Shown in pieces: positions 1-8,418 of a stretch of DNA of 64,000 nucleotides (position 1 is the first letter of the stretch; each line of letters opens with the position of its first letter). The stretch comes from Pseudomonas sp. RIT-PI-S (GTDB taxonomy: Bacteria > Pseudomonadota > Gammaproteobacteria > Pseudomonadales > Pseudomonadaceae), in the NCBI RefSeq assembly GCF_025642975.1, contig NZ_JANZKJ010000001.1, positions 496,001 to 560,000 on the forward strand. The letters are read 5' to 3'. The translations under genes and the position numbers were made by a program. Below the pieces are notes generated by a model. The model was not told the origin of the DNA. It made no database searches and was given only the letters and a program-made list of their open reading frames with translations.

Positions 1-1212
1 AAGCTCAGCCTGGACGTACCCTACGTAGCGCTCGACACCTTCGCCTACGACAGCGCCGGGCGCATCTACTACCAGGTCAACGGCGTGGACCAGCAGTTGA
101 TCTCCGGTTATGAAAACCTCCCGCCCCCGCCCCCGGGCACCCCGCGCACCGACGCCTATCCGGCGCTGGCGAAGTTCTACAACGGCACCTACCGAGGCCA
201 GGACGTGCGCGTAGTCAGCCTGCTCAAGGCAGTCAGCGAGCCGAGCATGAACGGAATGGCGGAGATCCGCGTGGCGGAGACCGACGAAGCCCGGGTCAGC
301 ATGGCACGCGGGCTGATGACCGACACCTTGCTGCGCTTGGGCATGCTCGGCGGTGGGGCGCTGCTGCTGGTGTGGTTCACCGTGAGTGGCGCCTTGCGGC
401 CGCTGGAGCGCTTGCGCGGCGCGGTCGAAGCGCGTCGCCCGGACGACCTGCGGCCGCTGCCGCGGGAAGCGGTGCAACATGAATTGCTGCCCTTGGTGGA
501 GTCCATCGACCATTTCACCGAGCGGCTGCGCGTGCAGTTCGAGCGCCAGAGCCAGTTCATCGCCGATGCCGCCCATGAGCTGCGCACTCCGCTGGCAGCG
601 CTCAAGGCACGGGTGGAGCTGGGCCTGCGCAGCGAAGATGCCGCCGAGCTCAAAACAGCCTTGGTCGATGGCCGCCAAGGCATCGATCGCCTCACCCACC
701 TGGCGAACCAACTGCTGTCCCTGGCGCGCATCGAGCACGGCGCGCAGGCGGTTGCCGAGGGCGGGGCCGAGCACATCGACCTCTCGCACTTGGCGCTCGA
801 GCTGGGCCTGGCCATGGCACCGCTAGCGCACGCTCGCGGCATTGCCCTGGCGCTCGAGGCCGAGCAGCCGGTCTACGTTCGCGGCGAGCCCACTCTGCTC
901 AGCGAGCTGCTCAGCAACCTGCTGGACAACGCCTTAGCCCACACGCCCGCAGGCGGCACCGTGGTGCTGAGAGTGTTGCCGCAGGGCCTGCTCGAAGTCG
1001 AGGACGATGGTCCCGGTATCCCGCCCGAAGCCCGTGCGCGAGTGTTCGAGCGCTTCTACCGCGGCGGGCATCAGGGGACCGGGTTGGGCCTGGCGATCGT
1101 CGGCGAAATCTGTCGTGCACACCAAGCCAGCATTTCGCTTCACGATGGCGCCCAGGGTGGGCTCAGGGTAAGGGTTGAATTCGAGGGTGCTAGCGACCAC
1201 TCCAGCGCCTGA
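1..1212 (+). CDS. Sensor histidine kinase, TctE-like, 3' part
   Basis: The reading frame is open from the first base, so the 5' end lies outside the window; 403 residues are visible. They begin inside a periplasmic sensor region resembling the N-terminal domain of TctE-type kinases (residues with VPYVALDTFAYD and LISGYENLPPP). A membrane segment follows (LLRLGMLGGGALLLVWFTVSG), then a HAMP-like linker, the dimerisation box AAHELRTPLAALK with the phospho-accepting His at 574-576, and an ATPase domain with the N box (ELLSNLLDNALAHT) and G boxes (DDGPGIP, GTGLGLAIV). It should autophosphorylate and pass phosphate to a response regulator, probably encoded just upstream. TctE family members control tricarboxylate uptake, but the ligand here is not readable from sequence. 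Confidence 0.85.
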   Translation, partial: KLSLDVPYVALDTFAYDSAGRIYYQVNGVDQQLISGYENLPPPPPGTPRTDAYPALAKFYNGTYRGQDVRVVSLLKAVSEPSMNGMAEIRVAETDEARVSMARGLMTDTLLRLGMLGGGALLLVWFTVSGALRPLERLRGAVEARRPDDLRPLPREAVQHELLPLVESIDHFTERLRVQFERQSQFIADAAHELRTPLAALKARVELGLRSEDAAELKTALVDGRQGIDRLTHLANQLLSLARIEHGAQAVAEGGAEHIDLSHLALELGLAMAPLAHARGIALALEAEQPVYVRGEPTLLSELLSNLLDNALAHTPAGGTVVLRVLPQGLLEVEDDGPGIPPEARARVFERFYRGGHQGTGLGLAIVGEICRAHQASISLHDGAQGGLRVRVEFEGASDHSSA

Positions 1213-1236
1213 TCCTGAACGCCGGCAAGCCGTTTG

Positions 1237-2049
1237 CTACGCCAGCATCACCCGCGCGTCTTCGAGCTCGCTGCCCAGCAGCGGCGGGTCGAGGCGGTCC
1301 ATGCCCAAGCGGGCGTAGGCGGGGAGGTTGCTGATCGACGGGCGGCGGGTCACTGGGATATTCAGCAAGGAGGCGATCTGCACCACGTCGGAGTAATCCG
1401 CCGTCGCCTGCTCGCGCTCGTAGTCCAGGTGGAACAGCGGCACGTCCGACAGGGCCCGGGGGAAGTCCCAGGATTTGAGAATGCGCGCGCCGATCACCGG
1501 GTGGATGTTATCGATCACGTGGTTCAGGCACACCGGGTCGCTGAGCAGGTCGTTATGTTCCTCGGCGTAGGTGAGGATCGGCAGTACGCCGATCAAGTGC
1601 ACCATGCCGGCGAGGGCGCCCTGGTCGGGCTTGAGGTGGGGCTGCCGGCGGCAGATTTCATAGCCGATGCCGGCCACTTCAATGCTTCTGGTCCAGATTT
1701 CCCGCAGCTTGGCTTCCACCACGGGCAGGCGTGCGTTGAAAATCTGTTCGATCACCAGCCCGATCGCCAGGTTGCAGGTGTAGTTAACACCCAGCCGGGT
1801 AATGGCGGCCTGCAGACTGGTGACCTCGACCTGGCTGCGCATCAAGGGGCTGTTGACCACTTTGATCAACCGCGCGCTGAGTGCTGGGTCGCGGCCTACC
1901 ACGCGGCTCAACTGGCTGACGCTGACCTCGCTGTTCTCCGCGGCCTCACGGATTTCGAACGCTACCTCAGGCAGTGTCGGCAGCATGAGGTCGTCCCGGT
2001 CGATGGCGACCAGTAAATTTTCTTGAACCGCTTGGGCCAACTGAATCAT
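1237..2049 (-). CDS. HDOD domain protein
   Basis: A 270-residue protein that is almost entirely one HDOD domain (LPTLPEVAFEIREAAE, VGRDPALSARLIKVVNSP, ITRLGVNYTCNLAIGLV, AGMVHLIGVLPIL). HDOD domains are related to HD phosphohydrolases but usually lack the full metal-binding His-Asp set, and serve as signalling or scaffold modules. There is no DNA-binding or cyclase domain attached. It is convergent with the kinase at its 3' end and lies 23 bases downstream of ygfZ on the same strand, so the two may be co-transcribed. Start chosen at the ATG preceded by AGAGG. The specific process it controls cannot be inferred. Confidence 0.85.
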   Translation of the reverse strand: MIQLAQAVQENLLVAIDRDDLMLPTLPEVAFEIREAAENSEVSVSQLSRVVGRDPALSARLIKVVNSPLMRSQVEVTSLQAAITRLGVNYTCNLAIGLVIEQIFNARLPVVEAKLREIWTRSIEVAGIGYEICRRQPHLKPDQGALAGMVHLIGVLPILTYAEEHNDLLSDPVCLNHVIDNIHPVIGARILKSWDFPRALSDVPLFHLDYEREQATADYSDVVQIASLLNIPVTRRPSISNLPAYARLGMDRLDPPLLGSELEDARVMLA

Positions 2050-2072
2050 GAGGCCTCTCGGGCTTCCAAAGG

Positions 2073-3014
2073 CTAGCGCTGGATTTCGCGGTCGCGGTCG
2101 AGTTCATAGGGCAGGTCGAGCAGCGCCAGGCGAGGGCCATCGGCCGCGCCCAGATGGACCTCGCCGTGCTCGGCGGCGTCTGCCTGCAGTACCGCCAACA
2201 GTTCCACGCCGGTTGCGGCGGGGGCGGCCATTACTACCTCGCCAACCGAGCTGGCATGCACGGGTGAAAACAACGCCGTGCCCGGCGCGGGCACATCGCC
2301 CTCGGGCAGCGCCAACCGGTACTGGCGGCGCTTGAGCTTGCCCAGGTATTGCATGCGAGCGACGATTTCCTGGCCGGTGTAGCAGCCTTTCTTGAAGCTT
2401 ACGCCGCCAACCGCTTGCAGGTTAAGCATTTGCGGGATGAACAGCTCGCGGGTAGCGCCGAACACCTGGCCGATGCCGGCGCGAACCTGGCCCAGTAGCC
2501 AGGCACGCACATCCGCTTGCGGCAAGGCATTGGCCAGCTTGGCCTGGAACGCCGGAGCCTGTTCGGCCGGCAGCCAGGCTTCGACGCGGCCGGGGGACAC
2601 CCGAATAAACAAGGCGTCTCCCAGGCTGGCCATGGCATGGGCTTCGGCGGGCAGCTCCAGGCCCAGCGTGGCAAGCAGTGCGTCGCCCTGGCTGATACCG
2701 AAGCGCGCCCAGCGCCCGGACTCGTCCGTCAGCGTGGCCTTGGAAAACACCGCGTACTTTTTCAGGTCCGCCAGCTGCGGCTCGATCAGCTCGCGGGCCA
2801 TGGCCAACAGGCAGCCGTCCCCCTGCGCCAGAATGCGGAAGCTGGACTGCATGCGGCCCTTTGGCGTGCAGCGGGCGCCAAGGCTGCTGGTGTGAGGGTT
2901 AAGGTAATTGAGGTTGCACGTCAGCTGGCCTTGCAGGAACTTGCTGGCATCCGAGCCACGAACCGCAAGAACGCCCTCATGGGTGAGAGCGCAGAAAAAG
3001 GCAGAATCGGACAT
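2073..3014 (-). CDS. ygfZ: tRNA-modifying / Fe-S repair protein YgfZ
   Basis: A 313-residue folate-binding protein of the GcvT/YgfZ family. The diagnostic motif KGCYTGQEIVARMQYLGK, with the conserved Cys, is present about two thirds along. The N terminus shows LTHEGVLAVRGSDASKFLQGQL, the typical YgfZ opening. Known members use tetrahydrofolate and help maintain certain iron-sulfur enzymes such as MiaB in the cytoplasm. It is divergent from sdhE, another gene linked to respiratory flavoprotein assembly, and the same divergent arrangement is common in gammaproteobacteria. The length is normal for the family. Confidence 0.93.
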   Translation of the reverse strand: MSDSAFFCALTHEGVLAVRGSDASKFLQGQLTCNLNYLNPHTSSLGARCTPKGRMQSSFRILAQGDGCLLAMARELIEPQLADLKKYAVFSKATLTDESGRWARFGISQGDALLATLGLELPAEAHAMASLGDALFIRVSPGRVEAWLPAEQAPAFQAKLANALPQADVRAWLLGQVRAGIGQVFGATRELFIPQMLNLQAVGGVSFKKGCYTGQEIVARMQYLGKLKRRQYRLALPEGDVPAPGTALFSPVHASSVGEVVMAAPAATGVELLAVLQADAAEHGEVHLGAADGPRLALLDLPYELDRDREIQR

Positions 3015-3156
3015 GGGGCACTTTGCTGTACATGAAGGTGCTCATCATAGTGCCCCGCGCGAAAAATAAACAGGCGCGGTACATCCGCTCACAGCGGGCA
3101 GGGTGCCGTGCCACGGCCTGCTCTGTATACTGGCGGCCTTTTCGAGGAGCCCCCCC

Positions 3157-3411
3157 ATGGTCGCGGACATAGAACTCAATCGCCTCTACTGGCACAGCCG
3201 CCGTGGCATGCTGGAACTGGACGTGCTGCTGGTACCGTTCGTCAAAGAGGTGTACCCCAGCCTCAACGAAACCGACCGGGCCCTTTATGTACGCCTGCTG
3301 GCGTGCGAAGACCAGGACATGTTCGGCTGGTTCATGGAGCGCAGCGAATCCGAAGATCCTGAGCTGCAGCGCATGGTTCGGATGATTCTGGACCGTGTTC
3401 AACCCAAATGA
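3157..3411 (+). CDS. sdhE: FAD assembly factor SdhE
   Basis: An 84-residue protein matching SdhE/CptB (YgfY): [19 protein letters not shown] near the N terminus carries the family RGxxE-type signature, followed by [28 protein letters not shown]. SdhE promotes covalent attachment of FAD to succinate dehydrogenase and fumarate reductase flavoproteins. The ATG at 3157 is used because a GAGG sequence lies about ten bases upstream; an in-frame ATG at 3103 would add an 18-residue extension unlike the family. Its 3' end overlaps the GTG start of ygfX by 17 bases, indicating translational coupling. Confidence 0.92.
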   Translation: MVADIELNRLYWHSRRGMLELDVLLVPFVKEVYPSLNETDRALYVRLLACEDQDMFGWFMERSESEDPELQRMVRMILDRVQPK

Positions 3412-3847
3412 ATGCTTCGAATGCCGCTGGCGCCCGTCGCGCCGGCTGTTCGCCGGGTACTGCACTGCCCAACTGCTGGCCATTTGCTCAGCGTTGACCC
3501 TCCAACTGCCCTCACCACTGGGCTTTGCCCTATTGCTCGGCTGCCTTGCGCATGGGGCCTGGGTGCTGCCTCGGCAGGTGCTGCTCACCTCCGCCCATGC
3601 TGTCACCGGCCTGCGCCGATCACCCGAGGGCTGGGCACTGTTCAACCGCGCCAAAGGTTGGCAGCCCGCGCAACTGCGCCGCGACAGCATGGCCCTGCCG
3701 GGCGTGGTCATCCTGCGGTATCGCTTGCCCGGCCAGTGGTGGTCGCGGTCGGTGTGCATCCCAGCGGATTCGCTAAGCCGCGAAACCCATCGCCGCTTGC
3801 GCCTGCGGCTGCGGTTTTCCCGCAAGCGGTTCGCCGCACCCTTGTAG
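3395..3847 (+). CDS. YgfX-like inner-membrane protein (CptA family)
   Basis: A 150-residue protein starting at GTG 3395 inside the end of sdhE. It has a short basic N terminus ([12 protein letters not shown]), then two hydrophobic segments (roughly residues 18-60: [17 protein letters not shown] and [16 protein letters not shown]), and an Arg-rich tail ([15 protein letters not shown]). This is the usual architecture of YgfX, which is encoded next to sdhE in many gammaproteobacteria and was earlier described as the toxin CptA; the toxin role is disputed. Assignment rests on position and topology rather than a strong catalytic motif. Confidence 0.75.
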   Translation: MFNPNECFECRWRPSRRLFAGYCTAQLLAICSALTLQLPSPLGFALLLGCLAHGAWVLPRQVLLTSAHAVTGLRRSPEGWALFNRAKGWQPAQLRRDSMALPGVVILRYRLPGQWWSRSVCIPADSLSRETHRRLRLRLRFSRKRFAAPL

Positions 3848-3898
3848 GGATTGGTGCAGCCCGTGCCCCATGCGCCGGGGTTCGCAGGCCGTGCCAGC

Positions 3899-5506
3899 CT
3901 ATGCCGCGGGGTCCAGCACCGTATCCTTCGCCTCGTCCAGCTGTTGCGGGTAATCCAGTGTGTAATGCAACCCGCGGGACTCCTTGCGCAGCAGCGCACA
4001 GCGGATCATCAAATCGGCCACCTGGGCCAGGTTGCGCAGCTCGATCAGGTCGCGGCTGACCTTGTAGTTGCTGTAGAACTCGTCGATCTCGCTCAACAGC
4101 AAACGTACCCGGTGCTGGGCGCGTTGCAGGCGCTTGCTGGTGCGCACGATGCCCACGTAGTCCCACATGAACCGCCGCAGCTCATCCCAGTTGTGGGCGA
4201 TCACCACGTCTTCGTCGGAGTCGGTGACCTGGCTGGCGTCCCAGGTGGGTAGGGCCTGGGGCAGTGCCACGCTTTCAAGCTGGCCTTGGATATGTTCCGC
4301 CGCTGAGCGGCCATAGACGAAGCACTCGAGCAAAGAGTTGCTGGCCATGCGGTTGGCGCCGTGCAGGCCGGTGAAGGTGGTCTCGCCAATGGCATACAGG
4401 CCCGGTACGTCGGTGCGGCCGTCGCTGTCGACCATTACCCCGCCGCAGGTGTAGTGCGCTGCGGGTACCACTGGGATGGCTTCCCGGGTGATGTCGATGC
4501 CGAACGCCAGGCACCGCTCATACACGGTGGGGAAGTGCCCGCGAACGAACTCGGCGGGCTTGTGGCTGATGTCCAGGTAAACGCAGTCCGCGCCCAGGCG
4601 CTTCATCTCATGGTCGATGGCGCGCGCGACAATGTCGCGTGGGGCCAGCTCGGCGCGGGGGTCGAACCGCGGCATGAAGCGCTCGCCATTGGGCAGCTTG
4701 AGCACGGCGCCTTCGCCACGCAGGGCTTCGGTGATCAGAAAGCTCTTGGCTTGAGGATGGTACAGGCAGGTGGGGTGGAACTGGTTGAACTCAAGGTTCG
4801 CGACCCGGCAGCCCGCTCGCCACGCCATGGCGATGCCATCCCCGCATGCGCCGTCCGGGTTGCTGGTATAGAGGTAAACCTTCGCCGCGCCGCCGGTGGC
4901 CAGTACCGTGAAGCGCGCGGCGAAGGTATCGACCTCGCCGGTCTTGCGGTTCAGCACGTAGGCGCCCAGGCAGCGATCGCCGCCACGCCCCAGGCGTCGC
5001 TCGGTGATCAAGTCCACGGCAACGCGCTGCTCCAGCAGCTCGATGTTCGGCCGCTGCCGCGCCTGAGCGAGCAGGGTATTGAAAATGGCCGCGCCGGTGG
5101 CGTCTGCGGCGTGAATGATGCGCCGATGGCTATGGCCGCCTTCGCGCGTCAGGTGGAACTCGAACTGGCCCTCTTCGGCGCCAGCCGTATCGTCACGGGT
5201 AAAGGGCACGCCCTGGTCGATCAGCCACTGGATGGCCTCGCGGCTGTGTTCCACGGTAAAGCGAACGGCATCTTCGTGGCACAGGCCGCCGCCGGCCACC
5301 AGCGTGTCGCGCACGTGTGAATCCACCGTATCGGCGTCATCCAGCACCGCGGCAACCCCACCTTGCGCCCAGTAGGTCGAGCCGTTGGACAGCTGGCCCT
5401 TGCTCAGCACGGCGACGCGCAAGTGCGCGGGAAGATTCAACGCCAGGCTCAAGCCTGCCGCACCGCTGCCGATGACCAGTACGTCGTGTTGCAAATGCTG
5501 ACTCAT
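3899..5506 (-). CDS. nadB: L-aspartate oxidase
   Basis: A 535-residue flavoprotein catalysing the first step of de novo NAD synthesis, oxidising L-aspartate to iminoaspartate. The FAD-binding GxGxxG motif is at the N terminus ([15 protein letters not shown]). Other hallmarks are [31 protein letters not shown] and the C-terminal [23 protein letters not shown]. The length is typical. It is convergent with ygfX and divergent from algU; nadB next to algU is a conserved arrangement in Pseudomonas and Enterobacteria. The other quinolinate gene nadA is not in the window. Confidence 0.97.
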   Translation of the reverse strand: MSQHLQHDVLVIGSGAAGLSLALNLPAHLRVAVLSKGQLSNGSTYWAQGGVAAVLDDADTVDSHVRDTLVAGGGLCHEDAVRFTVEHSREAIQWLIDQGVPFTRDDTAGAEEGQFEFHLTREGGHSHRRIIHAADATGAAIFNTLLAQARQRPNIELLEQRVAVDLITERRLGRGGDRCLGAYVLNRKTGEVDTFAARFTVLATGGAAKVYLYTSNPDGACGDGIAMAWRAGCRVANLEFNQFHPTCLYHPQAKSFLITEALRGEGAVLKLPNGERFMPRFDPRAELAPRDIVARAIDHEMKRLGADCVYLDISHKPAEFVRGHFPTVYERCLAFGIDITREAIPVVPAAHYTCGGVMVDSDGRTDVPGLYAIGETTFTGLHGANRMASNSLLECFVYGRSAAEHIQGQLESVALPQALPTWDASQVTDSDEDVVIAHNWDELRRFMWDYVGIVRTSKRLQRAQHRVRLLLSEIDEFYSNYKVSRDLIELRNLAQVADLMIRCALLRKESRGLHYTLDYPQQLDEAKDTVLDPAA

Positions 5507-5762
5507 GTGGCTGGGTGCTCCCGCGGCTCAAGCGGCCGCTTCTCGATGGCGAGGCGCAACGGCGGCATGGGAACTGGCCAACGGCCGCAGCCCTGTGCAG
5601 AATCCCGCCTCGGCGATATGGCAAAATGGAACTATTGAACGTATCGGGTGGTCGACATTTATACCAGCGGTGCATCCCCGGGGCCACGTTAATGTCCCGA
5701 GGAGCGATCGCGGCGCTAGACCGAGTGCTTGGTTTTGTAGGAAATTGGCTATTCGGTGATGG

Positions 5763-5790
5763 GAACTTTCCTAAATGGAGCACAATCCAT
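5763..5790 (+). promoter_or_regulatory. Candidate AlgU-dependent promoter, distal
   Basis: GAACTT at 5763-5768 is followed by a 17-base spacer and TCCAT at 5786-5790. The AlgU/sigma-E consensus is GAACTT, 16-17 bases, then a TCtgA-like -10. The -35 element is perfect and the -10 approximate. It lies about 245 bases upstream of the algU start, where P. aeruginosa also has a distal autoregulated promoter. Confidence 0.6.
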
Positions 5791-5948
5791 AGGTGGTTAC
5801 CAAAAAACACGGCACGACGACGGCACACCCCCAAAGGGCTGTTTTTCGCCAGTAGCCGGATATCCAGATTGTTTACGCAGCAGGTCGGTGCCTGGTGTGT
5901 TTTTTTCTTGTACCCGGCTTTACGGGCAGGAAACTTGCGTGGAGGGGA

Positions 5949-5975
5949 GAACTTTTGCACAAAGCCCGAGTCTAT
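5949..5975 (+). promoter_or_regulatory. Candidate AlgU-dependent promoter, proximal
   Basis: GAACTT at 5949-5954, a 16-base spacer, then TCTAT at 5971-5975, close to the AlgU consensus. Transcription from it would start near 5982, giving a leader of roughly 50 bases before the ATG at 6035. Together with the distal copy it suggests positive autoregulation of the operon. Confidence 0.62.
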
Positions 5976-6034
5976 GGTTGCAAGCCTGAACGATGGCTCT
6001 TGCAGCGCTCCTTGGAGCACAACGAGGAGTGTTC

Positions 6035-6616
6035 ATGCTAACCCAGGAAGAAGATCAGCAGTTGGTCGAACGCGTTCAGCGCGGTGACCGGCGAGCGTTC
6101 GATCTGTTGGTGCTGAAGTATCAGCACAAGATTCTCGGGCTGATCGTGCGCTTTGTGCACGACACCCACGAGGCGCAGGACGTCGCTCAGGAAGCATTCA
6201 TCAAGGCCTATCGGGCGTTGGGGAATTTCCGCGGAGACAGCGCCTTCTACACCTGGCTGTACCGGATCGCCATCAACACGGCGAAGAATTACCTGGTGTC
6301 CCGAGGAAGACGGCCGCCAGATAGCGACGTCAGCTCCGAAGACGCTGAGTTCTACGATGGCGATCATGGCCTCAAGGACCTCGAATCGCCAGAGCGGTCG
6401 TTGCTGAGGGATGAGATCGAGGGCACTGTGCATCGGACCATCCAGCAACTGCCCGAAGACCTTCGCACGGCGTTGACCCTGCGAGAGTTCGACGGCCTGA
6501 GTTATGAGGACATTGCGAGCGTCATGCAATGCCCGGTAGGTACCGTGAGGTCGCGAATTTTCCGTGCCCGCGAAGCCATAGACAAAGCTCTGCAGCCTTT
6601 GCTGCAGGAAACCTGA
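6035..6616 (+). CDS. algU: RNA polymerase ECF sigma factor AlgU (sigma-22)
   Basis: A 193-residue extracytoplasmic-function sigma factor, the same length as P. aeruginosa AlgU/AlgT. Region 2 is visible as RAFDLLVLKYQHKILGLIVRF...DVAQEAFIKAYRALGNF, and region 4 as LPEDLRTALTLREFDGLSYEDIASVMQCPVGTVRSRIFRAREAI. It directs transcription of envelope-stress and, where present, alginate genes. Start ATG 6035 has GAGGAG six bases upstream; the in-frame ATG at 5993 would add a non-conserved 14-residue extension. It is followed by its anti-sigma factor mucA after 31 bases, and preceded by two promoter-like sites that it probably recognises itself. Confidence 0.97.
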   Translation: MLTQEEDQQLVERVQRGDRRAFDLLVLKYQHKILGLIVRFVHDTHEAQDVAQEAFIKAYRALGNFRGDSAFYTWLYRIAINTAKNYLVSRGRRPPDSDVSSEDAEFYDGDHGLKDLESPERSLLRDEIEGTVHRTIQQLPEDLRTALTLREFDGLSYEDIASVMQCPVGTVRSRIFRAREAIDKALQPLLQET

Positions 6617-6647
6617 GACAGCGGCGACAGCCAAGAGAGGAACCGCA

Positions 6648-7226
6648 ATGAGTCGTGAAGCCCTGCAGGAATCGCTGTCCGCGGTGATGGATAACGAAGC
6701 GGACGAACTGGAATTACGTCGTGTATTGAGCGCTGTGGAAAGCAGCGACGCACGTGCCACCTGGTCGCGTTACCAGGTTGCCCGCGCCGCCATGCACAAA
6801 GAGTTGCTCAATCCACAACTGGATCTGGCTGCTGCTGTATCTGCCGCGCTGGCCGACGAAGCAGCCCCTGCACGCTCAGCGCCTCGTCCATGGCGTAGCC
6901 TGGGTCGCCTGGCAGTGGCGGCCTCGGTGACGCTTGCGGTGCTGGCAGGTGTTCGCCTGTACAACCAGAATGACATCAGCGGCACGCAATTGGCCCAGCA
7001 AGCACCGCAGCCTGCTTTGGTCGCCCCGCAGGCCCAAGGCCCGGCGGTACTGGCCGGCTATACCGAAAGCAACGAACAAGTCAAAGCCCCAGCCCTGCAG
7101 AACCAGGCTGGCTGGCAAGACGAGAAACTGCCAGGGTATGTGCGCCAGCACGCTCAAGAGTCGGCGGCCAAAGGCGCTGAGAACACGCTCCCTTATGCGC
7201 GCTCCGCTAGCATGGAAAACCGCTAA
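6648..7226 (+). CDS. mucA: Anti-sigma factor MucA
   Basis: A 192-residue single-pass inner-membrane protein. The N-terminal cytoplasmic domain (SREALQESLSAVMDNEADELELRRVL, WSRYQVARAAMH) binds AlgU; a membrane helix spans about residues 86-104; the C-terminal periplasmic part (LPGYVRQHAQESA near the end) interacts with MucB and is the target of regulated proteolysis. The frame is intact over the full length, with no sign of the truncating mucA mutations that cause mucoidy in clinical P. aeruginosa. Second gene of the algU operon. Confidence 0.96.
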   Translation: MSREALQESLSAVMDNEADELELRRVLSAVESSDARATWSRYQVARAAMHKELLNPQLDLAAAVSAALADEAAPARSAPRPWRSLGRLAVAASVTLAVLAGVRLYNQNDISGTQLAQQAPQPALVAPQAQGPAVLAGYTESNEQVKAPALQNQAGWQDEKLPGYVRQHAQESAAKGAENTLPYARSASMENR

Positions 7227-7234
7227 GGAGGAAC

Positions 7235-8179
7235 ATGCGCGTCCTCCCGCTTGCCGCACTCTTGTGCGGCAGTTGGTTGTCCCTTCCGGCGTTGGCCACC
7301 ACCGACGCCTCGCAATGGCTCGATCGGATCGATCGGGCCGAGCAGCAGCGAACCTTCCAAGGCACCTTCGTTTACGAGCGTAGCGGTAGCTTTTCTACTC
7401 ACGCGATCTGGCATCGCGCGAGCGCGGGACACGTGGTGGAGCGCGTGCTTCAGCTCGATGGCCTGCCTCAGGAAGTGCTTCGCAACGATGGCCATACCCA
7501 ATGCAGCAGCGCGGCGCCTGAAGGCGGCGTGAGCACTGCTGGCGGCAATGCCCGCCTCTACGACGCGCTCAAGCTTATGTCCTGGTACGACCTTAAGGTC
7601 GCCGGGGATTCGCGCGTGGCCGGGCGTGCGGCGGTGGTGCTCAGCCTGACCCCGAAAGACCGCGACCGCTACGCACTCGAGTTGCATCTGGACCGGGAAA
7701 CCGGGTTGCCGCTCAAGTCGCTATTACTTAATGCCAGCGGCCAGTTGCTCGAGCGTTTTCAGTTCACCCGCTTTGTCACCGAAGCGCCTGCCGAAGGGGA
7801 TCTCAGGCCGAGCGGCGGTTGCCTCGCGGTCACCGCGAACCCGTCATCGGCACCCGTCGCGGTACCCTGGCGGGCTGACTGGTTGCCCCCAGGGTTTGAA
7901 GTGATCAGTTCGGGAAGCCAGCAGGATGAGCATGGTACCCGCGTGGACCGCATGCTGTTCGATGACGGCCTGGCGAAATTCTCCGTGTTCATCGAGCCCG
8001 TGAAAACGCCGGACGCTACCGACGGCCGTACCCAGCTGGGTCCCACCGCCGCGGTTTCGCGCAGGTTAAATACTGCCCAAGGTGATGTGATGGTCACGGT
8101 TGTGGGTGAAATTCCCATGGGCACCGCTGAGCGCATTGCGTTGTCTATTCGTGCTCAGCCACTGCCTGCCAAGCAATGA
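7235..8179 (+). CDS. mucB: Periplasmic sigma-factor regulator MucB
   Basis: A 314-residue secreted protein of the RseB/MucB family. A signal peptide covers about residues 1-21 (ending SLPALA). The lipoprotein-like fold begins with QWLDRIDRAEQQRTFQGTFVYERSGSF, and the C-terminal domain contains WRADWLPPGFEVIS. MucB binds the periplasmic tail of MucA and shields it from proteolysis until released by envelope damage. A strong AAGGAGG lies eight bases downstream of mucA in front of its ATG, showing co-transcription. Confidence 0.95.
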   Translation: MRVLPLAALLCGSWLSLPALATTDASQWLDRIDRAEQQRTFQGTFVYERSGSFSTHAIWHRASAGHVVERVLQLDGLPQEVLRNDGHTQCSSAAPEGGVSTAGGNARLYDALKLMSWYDLKVAGDSRVAGRAAVVLSLTPKDRDRYALELHLDRETGLPLKSLLLNASGQLLERFQFTRFVTEAPAEGDLRPSGGCLAVTANPSSAPVAVPWRADWLPPGFEVISSGSQQDEHGTRVDRMLFDDGLAKFSVFIEPVKTPDATDGRTQLGPTAAVSRRLNTAQGDVMVTVVGEIPMGTAERIALSIRAQPLPAKQ

Positions 8180-8418
8180 TGGCGTGGAACCGGCCGCGCC
8201 CAGCCTGCTTGGGGGGCGTCGGTGGGTATTAAATTCTGGTTTACGTTTCAAATTGCAACATGAAAGTTCTGCTGTTCCAGTTGCAAAGCACCTCGGTTTT
8301 TCTTATAGGTCACTGCCACCAGGGGCGTGTCTTGCGTTGGCCAGTTGCGAGCGCCTGGCTCGGTTCGGACCGCTGCTTGCCCCTTCGCTTAACCATGCTC
8401 GTAATGTACGGGAGCCGT

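Larger units (their letters stand above)
5507..6034. other. nadB-algU divergent intergenic region
   Basis: A stretch of 528 bases between the start codons of nadB and algU. Open frames crossing it have no recognisable product. It carries two candidate AlgU-type promoters pointing toward algU (listed separately). No RNA gene was recognised. The long leader is in keeping with the multiple promoters known upstream of algU in P. aeruginosa. Confidence 0.6.

Noticed and set aside
4361..5320. Long plus-strand frame opposite nadB
   Set aside because: It is a mirror frame of a clearly identified conserved gene and has no independent support; the same applies to long frames opposite lepA, lon, gcd and the penicillin-binding protein gene.
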